Position numbers and translations under genes: made by a program. From the NCBI RefSeq assembly GCF_021287045.1, contig NZ_JAJTBG010000001.1, positions 359,855 to 423,854 on the forward strand: a stretch of DNA of 64,000 nt, read 5' to 3'. Shown here piece by piece: positions 19,190 to 28,545 of the stretch; within the stretch, counting starts at the first letter, position 1; each line of letters opens with the position of its first letter. The notes below the pieces were generated by a model. It was not told the origin of the DNA. It worked only from the letters and a program-made list of their open reading frames with translations, and ran no database searches. This DNA is from Oryzomicrobium sp. GTDB taxonomy: Bacteria > Pseudomonadota > Gammaproteobacteria > Burkholderiales > Rhodocyclaceae.

Positions 19190-19244
19190 GGAAATTACCT
19201 GGAAATTACCTGGAAATTACCTGGAAATTACCTGGAAATTACCT
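19190..19244 (+). repeat. five tandem copies of an 11-bp repeat
   Basis: GGAAATTACCT is repeated five times without change (19190-19244), preceded by two decayed units (GGAAATGGCCC and GGAAAGTACCG) and followed by GGAAAAGGCC. The 11-base period places each unit on the same face of the helix. The array ends about 50 bases before the AraC-type start codon, so it could bind a regulator cooperatively or be a slippage-prone spacer. Confidence 0.9.
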
Positions 19245-19295
19245 GGAAAAGGCCAGGAAGAGCGCCCGGCAGCGAGCCGGATCGCGGGAGACCCC

Positions 19296-20135
19296 ATGCT
19301 GGAAACCGACGGTTGGATCACCATCGACGTGCCCGAGATCGAGACGCTGCCCAAGCCGATCTTTCCCCGCTCCCAGAACCTCACGGCGCGGCAGGTGTTC
19401 CCGCTGCACAGCCACCGCTGGAACCAGCTGGTCTATGCCACCTCCGGCACCCTGGTGGTGACCATTGCCGACGCCTGGCACGTGATCACCCCGGAGCAGG
19501 CCATCTGGGTGCCCACCGGGGTGCTGCACACCACCGGGGCCCTCAACGGCGCCCAGTTCCGCAACCTCTACGTGGCCGACCAGCCCGGGCTGGAGATGCC
19601 GGACACCTGCACGGTGCTCGCCGTCACACCGCTGTTGCGGGCGCTGATCGTCGAGCTGGAGGCGGTCAGCCCGGCCATCGGCCCGGCGGGCGTGCCGGTG
19701 GGTATTCCCGAGGAGGATGCCGGCGGGGCGGCGGAAAACGACGCCTACATCGACAAGCTCAATGCCCTGATCGTCGAGCAGCTGCGCCGCCTGCCGGTGC
19801 AGAACTTCCGCCTGCCCTGGCCCCAGAGCCCCATGCTGCACCGCATCTGCGAGGCGCTTTACGCCAACCCGGCGGATGGCCGCAGCGCCGACGACTGGGG
19901 GCGGGAACTGGGCGCCTCCGCCCGCACCCTGGCCCGCCACTTCGAGCGCGAGGTGGGCATCACCCTGCGCGACTGGCGCCACCGCCTGCGCCTGTTCCGC
20001 GCCCTGGAATGGCTGTGCGCCGGGCGCAGCGTCACCGACATCGCCCTGGACCTGGGCTACGCCTCCACCTCGGCCTTCACCTACATGTTCCGCCAGGAAA
20101 TGGGCTGCGCCCCCACCGAGTGGCGGGCGCGCTGA
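19296..20135 (+). CDS. AraC-family transcriptional regulator
   Basis: The ATG at 19296 (GGGAG 9 bases upstream) gives 279 residues; the longer frame from 19011 runs through the tandem repeats and is not protein-like. The N-terminal part is a cupin sensor (HSHRWNQLVYATSGTLVV, then WVPTGVLHTT), and the C-terminal part is a double helix-turn-helix (about 180-279) with ASARTLARHFEREVGITLRDWRHRLRL and LDLGYASTSAFTYMFRQEMG. This is the group with an AraC-binding-type cupin that usually regulates an adjacent exporter. Here the MFS gene is divergent. Confidence 0.93.
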   Translation: MLETDGWITIDVPEIETLPKPIFPRSQNLTARQVFPLHSHRWNQLVYATSGTLVVTIADAWHVITPEQAIWVPTGVLHTTGALNGAQFRNLYVADQPGLEMPDTCTVLAVTPLLRALIVELEAVSPAIGPAGVPVGIPEEDAGGAAENDAYIDKLNALIVEQLRRLPVQNFRLPWPQSPMLHRICEALYANPADGRSADDWGRELGASARTLARHFEREVGITLRDWRHRLRLFRALEWLCAGRSVTDIALDLGYASTSAFTYMFRQEMGCAPTEWRAR

Positions 20136-20371
20136 CGCCTGGGGGTTGGGCAGGCCGGAGCGGCGCAGGCGCCGACGTTATGGCCGATCTATTAATTTTA
20201 TTCATGTTTCGCGCCGGCCGTTTTTCAAAACGCAAGAACTGGCGCGGACCTTTTCTTTTTTGCCTGCTCAATACATGAATTTTATTAAAGTATCTGGGAG
20301 CACGCCCCGATGCCGGCCGGCCGAAACCGGGGCGGCGACCGGTGGCCGGCGAAATGGAGAAAACGTTCCGC

Positions 20372-21025
20372 TCAACCCACCCCGGCGTCGGCCAGCTTGA
20401 GACCGAAGCCGATGAACAGGCCGCCGATGCCGCCGGTGGCTCCGGCCGCCAGGCGCCGGCGGCGGAAAGTCTCAGCCAGATAGCTGCCGCCGAAGATCAG
20501 GGCCGACAGATAGACGGCGCTGCAAATCTGCACGATGGTCCCCAGGATGAGGAAGGACAGGGCCGGGTGGGCGTAGCCGGGGGAGACGAACTGGATGAAG
20601 AAGGACACGTAGAACAGGATCGCCTTGGGGTTGAGCAGGCTGATCAGCAGGGCCACCTGGAACGGCCGGGCGGCCTCCGGCGGCGGGGTTGCCGGTGTTT
20701 CCGGGGCGGCCTGGGCCGCGCCGCGCCAGCGCCGGATGCCGGCGCGCACCAGGTTCAGGCCGAGATAGACCAGGTAGGCGGCCCCGGCGTACTTGAGCAC
20801 CACGAACAGGGCCGGGTTGGCCTTGAACAGGGAGGCCACGCCGGTGGCCGCCAGCACCATCAGGATCAGGTCGCCGAGAAAGATGCCGCAGGCGCCCCGG
20901 TAGCCAGCGGCGATGCCCTGGCGCGAGGCCACGGTCATCACGTACATGGAGTTGGGGCCGGGCACCAGCACGATGAAGATGGTGCCGAGGACGAAGGTGG
21001 CCAGGTCGGTGATGCCGTAGTGCAT
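20372..21025 (-). CDS. leuE: LysE/RhtB family amino-acid exporter, LeuE-like
   Basis: The 217-residue protein has six hydrophobic segments and the RhtB signature FIVLVPGPNSMYVM, followed by GACGIFLGDLILMVLA and LLNPKAILFYVSFFIQF. The start HYGITDLATFVLGTIF aligns with E. coli LeuE (leucine efflux) better than with RhtB or RhtC by eye. A Pro-rich insertion (about 130-142) lies in the central cytoplasmic loop. The gene stands alone between the AraC gene and the sirtuin gene. Substrate specificity is inferred. Confidence 0.85.
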   Translation of the reverse strand: MHYGITDLATFVLGTIFIVLVPGPNSMYVMTVASRQGIAAGYRGACGIFLGDLILMVLAATGVASLFKANPALFVVLKYAGAAYLVYLGLNLVRAGIRRWRGAAQAAPETPATPPPEAARPFQVALLISLLNPKAILFYVSFFIQFVSPGYAHPALSFLILGTIVQICSAVYLSALIFGGSYLAETFRRRRLAAGATGGIGGLFIGFGLKLADAGVG

Positions 21026-21295
21026 GGCGGTCGGTCCCAGGGAGGCAAAGGAAGGATGGTAACGCCGCGGGGCCGGGCGGCGCGACCCGGTCCGGGGGTA
21101 TCGGGGCGGTGCGGCGCGTGGTGCTTGGTGGCAGGGGGCGGTGGCTGTGACGGTGACGGATGCTCGGCCGTGGCGGGTCCGCTGCCGGTTGATACGGCGC
21201 GGCCACACCTACGTTCCGGCTTCCTCCGCTTGTTCAGCTTGCCGTCGCCCCGTGCGGCCCTGAGGGGGCGGTTCGGCCTTGGCCTTGATTTCGCC

Positions 21296-22141
21296 CTAAA
21301 TCGCCAGCCCGAGCGCGCTGGCCAGGGCCGTCAGGGCGTCCCGGGCGCCGGCAGCGATGCTTACGCCTTGGCCCCGGGGCAGGTCCGGATGGCGGGTGTT
21401 GATGCGGATCAGCGGCGCATCCAGGGCTTCGCCGATGTGGCGGATGGCGGGCAGGTCGATGCCGGCGCCCAGCTCGATCACCACCGGGGCTTCCACCGTC
21501 TGCCGCCATGCCTGGAAGCGGCGCCGCTGGGCGTCGCTCGGGGCGCTGTGCCACTGCCAGTCGTCGAACATCAGGATGTTGGGCCGGGCCAGTCCGCCGC
21601 ACTGGGGGCAGGCCGGCAGGTCGGCGCCGGTCCATTCGCAGCGCCGGGCGTCGATCTGCGGCACCACGCCGTCGGCCGGCCACACGGCGTTGTCGCACGG
21701 CGTGAGGCATTGCAGGTGGTGGATCGAGCCGTGGATTTCCAGCACCCGGTCCGGGGCGAAGCCGGCCTTCTGGAACTGGCCGTCCACGTTGCTGGTGACG
21801 ACGAAGGCGCCCCCGGGCATGGCCGCGCCCAGGGCGCGCAGCACGGCGAAGCCGGCGTGGGGCGCGGTGTCCCGATAGAGGGCCAGACGGTGGCCGTAGA
21901 AGCCCCAGGCCCGGCGGGGTGCGCGCACGAAGGCGGCCGGGTTGGCGATGCGGGTGAAGTCGATGCCCGCCTCGGCCAGGGCCGGGTAGGCGCGCCAGAA
22001 GCCGGCGTTGCCGCGAAAATCGGGCAGGCCCGAATCCACCCCCATGCCGGCGCCGGCGGTGACGATCAGGCCGTCGGCCGTGCCGATCAGCGCGGCGGCC
22101 CGGGCGATGGCCTGGTCGAAAGGGGAGGTGGGAGCAGTCAT
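21296..22141 (-). CDS. sirtuin-type (Sir2) NAD-dependent deacylase
   Basis: The 281-residue protein has the Sir2 motifs: TAGAGMGVDSGLPDFRG for NAD binding, TSNVDGQFQKAG (TQNVD-like), the catalytic His in EIHGSIHHLQC, and four cysteines for a zinc site (C in LQCLTPC and in ACPQCGG, with an extra RRC). The GAGMG in place of GAGIS and TSNVD in place of TQNID mark it as a divergent class found in proteobacteria. Substrate acyl group and target are not deducible. Confidence 0.9.
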   Translation of the reverse strand: MTAPTSPFDQAIARAAALIGTADGLIVTAGAGMGVDSGLPDFRGNAGFWRAYPALAEAGIDFTRIANPAAFVRAPRRAWGFYGHRLALYRDTAPHAGFAVLRALGAAMPGGAFVVTSNVDGQFQKAGFAPDRVLEIHGSIHHLQCLTPCDNAVWPADGVVPQIDARRCEWTGADLPACPQCGGLARPNILMFDDWQWHSAPSDAQRRRFQAWRQTVEAPVVIELGAGIDLPAIRHIGEALDAPLIRINTRHPDLPRGQGVSIAAGARDALTALASALGLAI

Positions 22142-22353
22142 CGGCGTAGCGGAACGGAGGGGGCGGTTGGCGGTGGGGCGGGTGTCGGCAATGCAGCGGG
22201 TACGGAGGCGGGGGACGGCACGGAAAAATCCTGGCGGCGCACTCGGCGACCCTCGCGCCTCCGTGGCTCCGTATCGTCCACGCCGCAAGCAGCCAGTTTG
22301 ACTGGCTGGGCGGTTGTCCGGTCAGCCAGGGAATGCAGACACCGGGCTTTCCA

Positions 22354-22392
22354 TAAAAAAACGGCGAGGGCCGCAAGGCGCCTCGCCGTTTT
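22354..22392 (-). terminator. intrinsic terminator of the DEAD-box helicase gene
   Basis: On the minus strand, AAAACGGCGAGG and CCTCGCCGTTTT form a 12-base stem followed by a run of seven U residues. It lies 51 bases after the helicase stop. The stem and most of the loop match the terminator at 17647-17691. Confidence 0.88.
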
Positions 22393-22443
22393 CGTGCCGC
22401 TCCCGCGCAGGACGCGGGGCTGCTGGTTCAGGCTGTCGCGGCC

Positions 22444-24453
22444 TTAGTCGTCCCGGCCGAAGCGGGACGCCCGGTTGCCGCCATTGCCACCGTTGCCACC
22501 GGTGCCACGGCCGTCATGGGCGTGGTGCTGGGCGCGCTCGCCGGGGCGCTTGAAGCCGCCCTGCTTGGGGCCGAAGCCGCCGGGCTTGCCGCCGCCACGG
22601 TTCTTGTCGGTGCCGTTGAAGCCGCCCTTGCCCCGGTTGCCGTCGCCGAAACCGTGGTGGGTGAAGCCGGTGTAGTGCTCGGAGGCACCCTGGGCGCCCT
22701 TGCCTTCGCGGGCCAGGAACTCGCGGCGCTGAATCTCGCGCTCGTCGAAGTCCCGGGGACGCTCGGGGCGGGCGTAGGGGTTGGCGTTGCCCCAGTTGGA
22801 GGGCTGACGCTCACCGCCGAACTTGCGTTCGCCGTAGGGACGGTCGTTGCCGAACGGACGGTCGCCCTGGGGACGCTTGCCGTAGGGGCGGTCGCCGCCG
22901 TTGCCGTAGGGACGATCGCCTTGCGGACGGTCGCCGTAGGGACGGGCCGGACGGTCGCCCCGGTCGGCGAACTGGCGGTCTCCGCGATCGCCGTAAGGCT
23001 TGCGCTCGCCGCCGCCGAAGCCACCTTCCTTGCGGAAGCCGGGCTTGCCGTTGCCGTAGCCGCCCTTGTTGCCGAACTTGCCGCCCCGGTTGTTGCCGCC
23101 TTCGCGGCGTTCCTGGCCGGGCTTGAAGCGGGCTTCCAGGCCCTCGATCTCGGTCACTTTCACCTTGTTGCCGATGAAGCGCTCGATGCGGCGCAGGGTG
23201 AACACGTCCTGCTTGCCGACGAAGGACACGGCCATGCCGGTGGCGCCGGCGCGGCCGGTGCGGCCGATGCGGTGCACGTAGTCCTCGGCGAACTTGGGCA
23301 GGTCGAAGTTGAAGACGTGGGTGATGGCCGGCACGTCGATGCCGCGGGCGGCCACGTCGGTGGCCACCAGCACCCGGGCGGCACCCTGGCGCAGCTGGTT
23401 GAGCATGCGGGTGCGCTGGCGCTGTTGCAGGTCGCCGTGCAGGGCCACGGTGGAGTGGCCGGCGGCGCCCAGTTCCTCGGCGAGCAGCTCGGCGTCGCGC
23501 TTGGTGGCGGTGAAGATGATGGCCTGGCCGGTGTCGTCCTTGGCCAGCCAGTGGTCGAGCAGGCGGCGCTTGTGGCCCATGTCGTCCACGTACACCACGT
23601 GCTGGTCGATGGCGTCCTGGCGGGACACTTCGGCCTTCACCGAGATCATCTGGGGCGACTTCATCAGTTGGCCGGTCAGGGCCTGCACGTTGGGCGACAG
23701 GGTGGCGGTGAAGCACACGGTCTGGCGTTCCGTCGGCAGCGCTTCGGCAATCGCCATCACGTCATCGGAGAAGCCCATGTCGAGCATGCGGTCGGCTTCG
23801 TCCAGCACCAGCATTTCCAGGCGGGAGAAGTCGATGCGGCCGCTGTTCATCTGGTCCATCAGACGGCCCGGGGTGGCCACCAGGATTTCGTAGGGGGAGG
23901 ACAGCACCCGGTTCTGGTTGAAGTAGGACTCGCCGCCGGTGATGCACACCGTCTTCATGCGGTTGATGCCCTTGGCGAAGCTGATGGCGGCCTTGGACAC
24001 CTGCTGGGCCAGTTCGCGGGTCGGGGTCAGCACCAGGAGGCGGGGGCCGATGGCGCGGGCCTTGGCGGGCTGTTGCTGCATGCGGGTCATGGCCGGCAGC
24101 AGGAAGGAAGCGGTCTTGCCGGTGCCGGTGGGGGCAGAGGCGATCAGGTCGGCGCCGCCGAGCAGGATCGGCAGGGCCTGGCGCTGCACCGGGGTGGGGG
24201 CGGTGATGCCCAGGGTGGTCAGGTTGCGCACGATGGGCGCGACCACGCCCAGTTCGGCAAAGAGGTTGGCCGGTGCTTCGGCGGCATCGGTGGCAATGGC
24301 GATGTCGGCGGCCTCGGCAGCAACGGTTTCGGTCGGCTCGGACGCCTGGGCGGGCGCGGCGCTGGCGGTAACGACGGCCTCGGGGGCGGCGTCGGCAGCG
24401 TCGGCGATGGCAATGGGGGCAGCGTCGAGATTCTCGATCGAAGAAACGGTCAT
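22444..24453 (-). CDS. DEAD-box RNA helicase (RhlE-like) with RGG-like C-terminal tail
   Basis: The 669-residue protein starts at 24453 behind AAGGA. An Ala/Glu-rich leader (1-62) precedes the helicase core (about 64-430): Q motif ending at Q90, Walker A APTGTGKT (107-114), PTRELA, TPGRLMD, DEAD, TAT, and HRIGRTGR. The tail from about 440 is low complexity and basic, with repeats of (Y/F)G(D/N/K)RPQGDRPYG and GG patches, suited to non-specific RNA binding. Such helicases remodel rRNA and mRNA, often in the cold. The N-terminal extension is unusual for RhlE. An intrinsic terminator follows. Confidence 0.95.
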   Translation of the reverse strand: MTVSSIENLDAAPIAIADAADAAPEAVVTASAAPAQASEPTETVAAEAADIAIATDAAEAPANLFAELGVVAPIVRNLTTLGITAPTPVQRQALPILLGGADLIASAPTGTGKTASFLLPAMTRMQQQPAKARAIGPRLLVLTPTRELAQQVSKAAISFAKGINRMKTVCITGGESYFNQNRVLSSPYEILVATPGRLMDQMNSGRIDFSRLEMLVLDEADRMLDMGFSDDVMAIAEALPTERQTVCFTATLSPNVQALTGQLMKSPQMISVKAEVSRQDAIDQHVVYVDDMGHKRRLLDHWLAKDDTGQAIIFTATKRDAELLAEELGAAGHSTVALHGDLQQRQRTRMLNQLRQGAARVLVATDVAARGIDVPAITHVFNFDLPKFAEDYVHRIGRTGRAGATGMAVSFVGKQDVFTLRRIERFIGNKVKVTEIEGLEARFKPGQERREGGNNRGGKFGNKGGYGNGKPGFRKEGGFGGGERKPYGDRGDRQFADRGDRPARPYGDRPQGDRPYGNGGDRPYGKRPQGDRPFGNDRPYGERKFGGERQPSNWGNANPYARPERPRDFDEREIQRREFLAREGKGAQGASEHYTGFTHHGFGDGNRGKGGFNGTDKNRGGGKPGGFGPKQGGFKRPGERAQHHAHDGRGTGGNGGNGGNRASRFGRDD

Positions 24454-25003
24454 CAGGTTTTCCTTGGATTGCGTAAAGGCTTGCCTGGTGGCAAGGGCGG
24501 GCCTCGGCAAACGCGAACGGCACCCAGCGCGCAAACACGACATGCGCAATTGGCCGCAACGGATTGGCGTAATCAACACCCACATCGACGCCAACCGTTA
24601 TGCCGACCAGGAAACCCGGAAAACGGGCCCTGACGATAGGGGGCTAGAGATCGATGACTAGCGGTGACGGAAAAGCAATTCTGGCTGCCGGACTACACGG
24701 CTACGAGAGCAACGACTTCGCCGGCTGGCGGGGCTTTTCCCTGGAACGGTCAGAAAATTTTCGCCCACGTGACACCGGGCGAGGCACTCTGACTCCGAGG
24801 CAAGGGCGAGATTATGGCAGCTTTTGCTGCGCGGCACAAACCCGGGACGGAAAAAGGCAATGGCCCATGGTCGGGAGCGCAAGCGGTGGGTCGCCCGGAG
24901 TGGCCTATAGTGAACGGATGGGCCGGGATGAAACCGGACGGCGCAGCGGCGCACCTGCGCATCGCGCTTGCCGTCCAGCCCCGGCCGTTCAGGAGTTGCG
25001 ATC
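24454..25003. other. long intergenic region upstream of helicase and small basic protein
   Basis: This 550-base gap lies between divergent genes. No protein-like frame was found. TATAGT (near 24908-24913) may be a rightward -10 for the 51-residue gene. The helicase side could carry a long leader, as is common for cold-inducible RNA helicase genes, but no specific structure could be defined. Confidence 0.45.
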
Positions 25004-25159
25004 ATGAGCAAGTTCAGACACGGCACCAAGGAACCGAAGAAGACGCCCCTTCTCACCCCCAAGGAGCGCAAGGCGGCCAAGATGGCCAAGAAGCACCCCC
25101 ACGAGGTCGAGGACGTGGTGGCGCCCTTGGTTGCCGGCGCCCAGCCTCATCATCACTGA
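25004..25159 (+). CDS. 51-residue basic protein
   Basis: An excellent Shine-Dalgarno (AGGAG, 8 bases upstream) precedes the ATG at 25004. The protein starts MSKFRHGTKEPKKTPLLTPKERKAAKMAKKH and ends in His residues. It is lysine-rich, lacks hydrophobic segments, and resembles short conserved hypothetical proteins of betaproteobacteria beginning MSKFKHGNKE. The composition suggests nucleic-acid or ribosome association, which is inference. An upstream in-frame ATG at 24968 has no ribosome binding site. Confidence 0.82.
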   Translation: MSKFRHGTKEPKKTPLLTPKERKAAKMAKKHPHEVEDVVAPLVAGAQPHHH

Positions 25160-25354
25160 GGTTGTTTTTCCGGCACGGCCGGCAGGGTGGGGGGGGGCGG
25201 CGTCGCCGGTTCGTCGCTGCCTTGCCGCTGCTTCGCGCTGCTTCGCGCTGCTTCCGCTGGCGCGGCAGGGCGTTGTGGCGTCTGCCCGTCCGACGCCGGG
25301 TAGCTTGACCAATACGGCAGCCCGGCGCCGGGTGTGCCGCGCAGGTTGGCGTGT

Positions 25355-26146
25355 TCAGCCCGCCTTGGGCTTGAGCGACTTTCTGGCGTAGATGTCGTAG
25401 CGGCTCGACTTGCCCTCCAGCACGAAGCTGGGGGCCGGGCCGGCAATGGCTGGCGCCTTGCGCGGGCGCTTCACCACCACCCGGTGGCTGGCCAGGGGCA
25501 GGGCTGCGGCCAGCAGGGCCGGGGCGTCGTCGTCGTCCCCCACCAGGGGGCGGAACAGGCGCATTTCCTTCTTCACCAGGGCGCTCTTGTCCCGGTGCGG
25601 AAACATCGGGTCCAGGTAGATCACCTGGGGCGGCTCGTCCGCCCAGGCGGCCATCGCCTCGATGGCGTTGCCCCGGATCAACCTCATGCGCGCCGCGATG
25701 GCGCCCACCTCCGGGTCCGCCGCCGCCCGGACCAGGCCGTCGGCGAGCAGGGCCGCCACTACCGGCTGGCGCTCCAGCAGGGTCATGGCGCAGCCCAGTT
25801 GGGCCAGCACGAAGGCGTCGCCCCCCAGGCCGGCGGTGGCGTCCAGCACCGTGGGACGCACCCCGGGCTGCAAGCCCACTGCCTTGGCGATCATCTGCCC
25901 GGCCCCGCCGCCGTAGAGGCGCCGATGGGCCGCCGCTCCGGCGACGAAATCCACCCGAATCGGCCCCGGGGCGCCAGGCCCCAATTCCACCAGCTGCACT
26001 CCCTCGGGCCCCACCTGCACGGCGAATTCCGCGGCAGATTCCGCCCCGGGCAGGCCCAGTTGCGCCGCCAGGGCGGCGGCGGCAGCAGCGAACTCGGGGG
26101 CAAGGGGCTCGACGCGCAGGGCGAGGGCGGGATGGTCGGCGGACAT
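25355..26146 (-). CDS. rsmJ: 16S rRNA (guanine-1516-N2)-methyltransferase
   Basis: The 263-residue protein shows the RsmJ (YhiQ) pattern: [32 protein letters not shown] motif [26 protein letters not shown], and [10 protein letters not shown]. RsmJ methylates G1516 of 16S rRNA. The length agrees with homologues (about 250). The gene is alone on the minus strand, about 170 bases downstream of the NYN-LOTUS gene. Confidence 0.94.
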   Translation of the reverse strand: MSADHPALALRVEPLAPEFAAAAAALAAQLGLPGAESAAEFAVQVGPEGVQLVELGPGAPGPIRVDFVAGAAAHRRLYGGGAGQMIAKAVGLQPGVRPTVLDATAGLGGDAFVLAQLGCAMTLLERQPVVAALLADGLVRAAADPEVGAIAARMRLIRGNAIEAMAAWADEPPQVIYLDPMFPHRDKSALVKKEMRLFRPLVGDDDDAPALLAAALPLASHRVVVKRPRKAPAIAGPAPSFVLEGKSSRYDIYARKSLKPKAG

Positions 26147-26264
26147 GTGGCGGTGGGGGAGGAAAGACGTTGGGGCGGATTCTGCTACCGGCTGCCGTGA
26201 ATCTGTGGGCCGGTGGGCTGGGCGGGCCGGGCAGGGCTGCCGGGGCGGGAGCCCGAAATCGAGC

Positions 26265-26304
26265 GCCCCATCCCGGGCCACGCTTGACGGGCCCGGGATG
26301 CGGC
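26265..26304 (-). terminator. hairpin after the NYN gene, possible terminator
   Basis: Ten-base perfect arms ATCCCGGGCC (26270-26279) and GGCCCGGGAT (26290-26299) lie 16 bases past the stop of the NYN gene. There is no U-run, so it may be a Rho-dependent or mRNA 3'-protecting hairpin. Confidence 0.45.
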
Positions 26305-26319
26305 GATGGGGGTTACGGC

Positions 26320-27858
26320 TTACTCGGCGGCGCCATTGCCGCCCGTGCCACCCTCGGCCGCCCCGCGCGGCCGGCGGCTGCGCGGGGCAGGCTTGCGGGC
26401 TGCGCTGGGCTTGCCTTGGGACGGTGCTTCCGCGGTGGGCGCGGCGGAGGCGGACGGCGTGTCCCCGTGCTTCGGCTGTTCCGCCTTGGCCGGCTTGGCC
26501 CGTTTGTTCGATTTTTCCGCCTTGTCCGCTTTCCCTGCTTTTGCCGCCTTGTTGGCGGTGCCCGCGCCGGCCGCACTGTCCGTTGCCGCTTGGGCGGGCG
26601 CCGCCGGCGTGTCCGCCGCGGCGGGCGCGGTGGTCTTGGTCGGGTTGCTGCTAGCGGCCCTGGCGGTGCGGGCGCCCTGGCGGGGCGGCTTGCGCGGCGC
26701 GGCAGCCGGAGAGGCCGGGGCGGCGCTGTCGGCCGTACTCGCTTCGGCCTGGGCCGGCTGGCTGGGGACGGCGGTCGCGGCGGTATGGTCGGCCGGTACG
26801 GAGGGGGCTGCGGGCGTTACCGCGCTTTCCGATCCGGCGCCTTTGGCGCCGCGCGTATCCTGGCCGCGGCCCCGGCCACGGCGGCGGTCGCCAGCGGGCT
26901 TGGCCTGGGCCTGGGTCGGTTCCGCCGGGGCGGAGTGCGGCTGGGCGGCGGCGCTGGCCTCGCTCGAAGCTGTTGATTGGTGCGCGTCGGCGGCCGGTGC
27001 CGCCTCGCCGCGGGGAGCGCTCTGGCTAACCTGAGCCGCACTGTTGGGGCGGCAGACGTAGGTGCCGGACTTCTCGTCCCGGCCGATTTCCAGCAGGCCC
27101 CGGCTCTTGGCCTCGTCGAGCAGGCTGCCGAAGGCGCGGAAGCCGTAGTAGGCCTCGTTGAAGCCCGGGTTGCGGCGCTTCAGGGCCTCCTTGAGCACCG
27201 AGGCCCACAGCTTCTCGGTGTCGCTGCGGTCGGCCATCAGGGCGTCGAAGGTGGCGGCCACCATGTCTACGGCCTGGGCGCGGCGCTTGTCCATCTCTTC
27301 CTTGCGGCGTTTTTCCTCTTCCGGCGTGCGCTTGGGCGGCTGCTGGCTGTCCCGGTTGCGCTTGGCGGCGGCGCGCTGGCTTTCACGCACCAGGTCGTCG
27401 TAGAAGATGAACTCGTCGCAGTTGGCGATGAGTAGGTCCGAGGTGGATTGCTTCACCCCCACGCCGATCACCTGCTTGGCGTTCTCGCGCAGCTTGGAGA
27501 CCAGGGGCGAGAAGTCGGAATCGCCGGAGATGATGACGAAGGTATTGACGTGGGACTTGGTGTAGCAGAGGTCCAGAGCGTCCACCACCAGGCGGATGTC
27601 GGCAGAATTCTTGCCGGACTGGCGCACGTGGGGGATCTCGATCAGCTCGAAATTGGCCTCGTGCATGGTGGCCTTGAAGCCTTTGTAGCGCTCCCAGTCG
27701 CAATAGGCCTTCTTGACCACGATGCTGCCCTTGAGCAGCAGGCGCTCCAGCACCGGCTTGATGTCGAATTTATCGTACTGGGCATCGCGCACGCCCAGGG
27801 CGACGTTCTCGAAGTCGCAGAACACCGCCATGCTGACGGTGTCGTTGGATGAAGCCAT
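26320..27858 (-). CDS. NYN-domain ribonuclease-like protein with LOTUS/OST-HTH domain and basic low-complexity tail
   Basis: The 512-residue protein has a NYN (LabA/DUF88) PIN-like nuclease domain (about 8-155), whose acidic residues are visible in [25 protein letters not shown] and [13 protein letters not shown] charged helix (165-200) and an OST-HTH/LOTUS domain follow (about 205-275: [35 protein letters not shown]). The remaining 235 residues are Ala/Pro/Lys/Arg-rich and disordered. NYN-LOTUS proteins are thought to cut or bind RNA, LOTUS recognising RNA such as G-quadruplexes. The long lysine-rich tail is not usual. The gene is monocistronic. Confidence 0.9.
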   Translation of the reverse strand: MASSNDTVSMAVFCDFENVALGVRDAQYDKFDIKPVLERLLLKGSIVVKKAYCDWERYKGFKATMHEANFELIEIPHVRQSGKNSADIRLVVDALDLCYTKSHVNTFVIISGDSDFSPLVSKLRENAKQVIGVGVKQSTSDLLIANCDEFIFYDDLVRESQRAAAKRNRDSQQPPKRTPEEEKRRKEEMDKRRAQAVDMVAATFDALMADRSDTEKLWASVLKEALKRRNPGFNEAYYGFRAFGSLLDEAKSRGLLEIGRDEKSGTYVCRPNSAAQVSQSAPRGEAAPAADAHQSTASSEASAAAQPHSAPAEPTQAQAKPAGDRRRGRGRGQDTRGAKGAGSESAVTPAAPSVPADHTAATAVPSQPAQAEASTADSAAPASPAAAPRKPPRQGARTARAASSNPTKTTAPAAADTPAAPAQAATDSAAGAGTANKAAKAGKADKAEKSNKRAKPAKAEQPKHGDTPSASAAPTAEAPSQGKPSAARKPAPRSRRPRGAAEGGTGGNGAAE

Positions 27859-27974
27859 GTTGTTCTCCGTGGGGTGCCGGGCAACGGCCCGGGGCACCGA
27901 GGGCGCCATGATAACGAGTCCGGGAACGGGGGCGGGGAAATCTGCGGGGGCGAACTGGCGCCGCGCCCGTGGTT

Positions 27975-28130
27975 TCAGGCCGGATCGGCGAGTCGGTAGA
28001 GGATGACTGCCATTGTGACGGCGACCAGGATCAGGAATTTGCGCAGGTCGCCGTCACGGGCTTTGCCTAGCAGGCCGCGAAAGACGTAGAAGCCGATGAG
28101 GAGCCCGAGGGCTTTGATGACGATATCCAT
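27975..28130 (-). CDS. small membrane protein, 51 residues
   Basis: The frame from the ATG at 28130 encodes MDIVIKALGLLIGFYVFRGLLG, a polar loop KARDGDLRK, and a second hydrophobic helix ending YRLADPA. Two membrane segments with a short positive loop look like a genuine small inner-membrane protein. It has no strong ribosome binding site, and is 116 bases upstream of the NYN gene on the same strand. The function is unknown. Confidence 0.6.
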   Translation of the reverse strand: MDIVIKALGLLIGFYVFRGLLGKARDGDLRKFLILVAVTMAVILYRLADPA

Positions 28131-28185
28131 CGTATGGCAGGGTTTATTTAATCAAGGTATGCATTATGTATTTTTTGCCTGTTTC

Positions 28186-28395
28186 TTGGGCGTTCTGTCA
28201 TAGCCTTGAGCTAAAAGAGTAATTCAGTGTTATCCACAGCCCTGTCCCCATTTTCTGGGGAAAGTGCCGGGCGTCCGAATGGTCGCCCTTCCAAACCCCG
28301 CGCCGGACAAGGGATTCCAGAGGGTGTGGCTGGAGAGCGAGGTGGGGCGCGGGGTTTGGCCCTGGCGGGCTGGAGATGGCCGCCCAGCCTGGAGT
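28186..28395 (+). repeat. dispersed repeat family, copy A
   Basis: The order matches copies B and C: GTCAT block (28197-28201), TTATCCACAG (28230-28239, a consensus DnaA box followed by G), hairpin TCCCCA-TTTTC-TGGGGA (28245-28261), then arms CCAAACCCCGCGCC (28291-28304) and GGCGCGGGGTTTGG (28346-28359). It lies between the 51-residue gene and clcA. The rest of the gap up to 28545 holds no gene. Confidence 0.85.
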
Positions 28396-28545
28396 TTGGG
28401 GCCGGCATCTTTATGCGCCTCCATGGTGGTGGCATGGCCGGGGTGCGGCCGGCTAGGTCCGGCGGGCGGGGCGGGCGTAGCATGCGACCTTTGCACCGTG
28501 CCCGCCGATGAGGGGCGGCGCGGTCTGGCGTTGGAGCATGCGGCG

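Noticed and set aside
19190-19244. Possible CRISPR array
   Set aside because: The 11-bp units are directly contiguous, with no spacers, and no cas gene is present.
19011-19295. N-terminal extension of the AraC-type gene to 19011
   Set aside because: The frame runs through the palindrome and the 11-bp tandem repeats; a good Shine-Dalgarno and family-like start exist at 19296.
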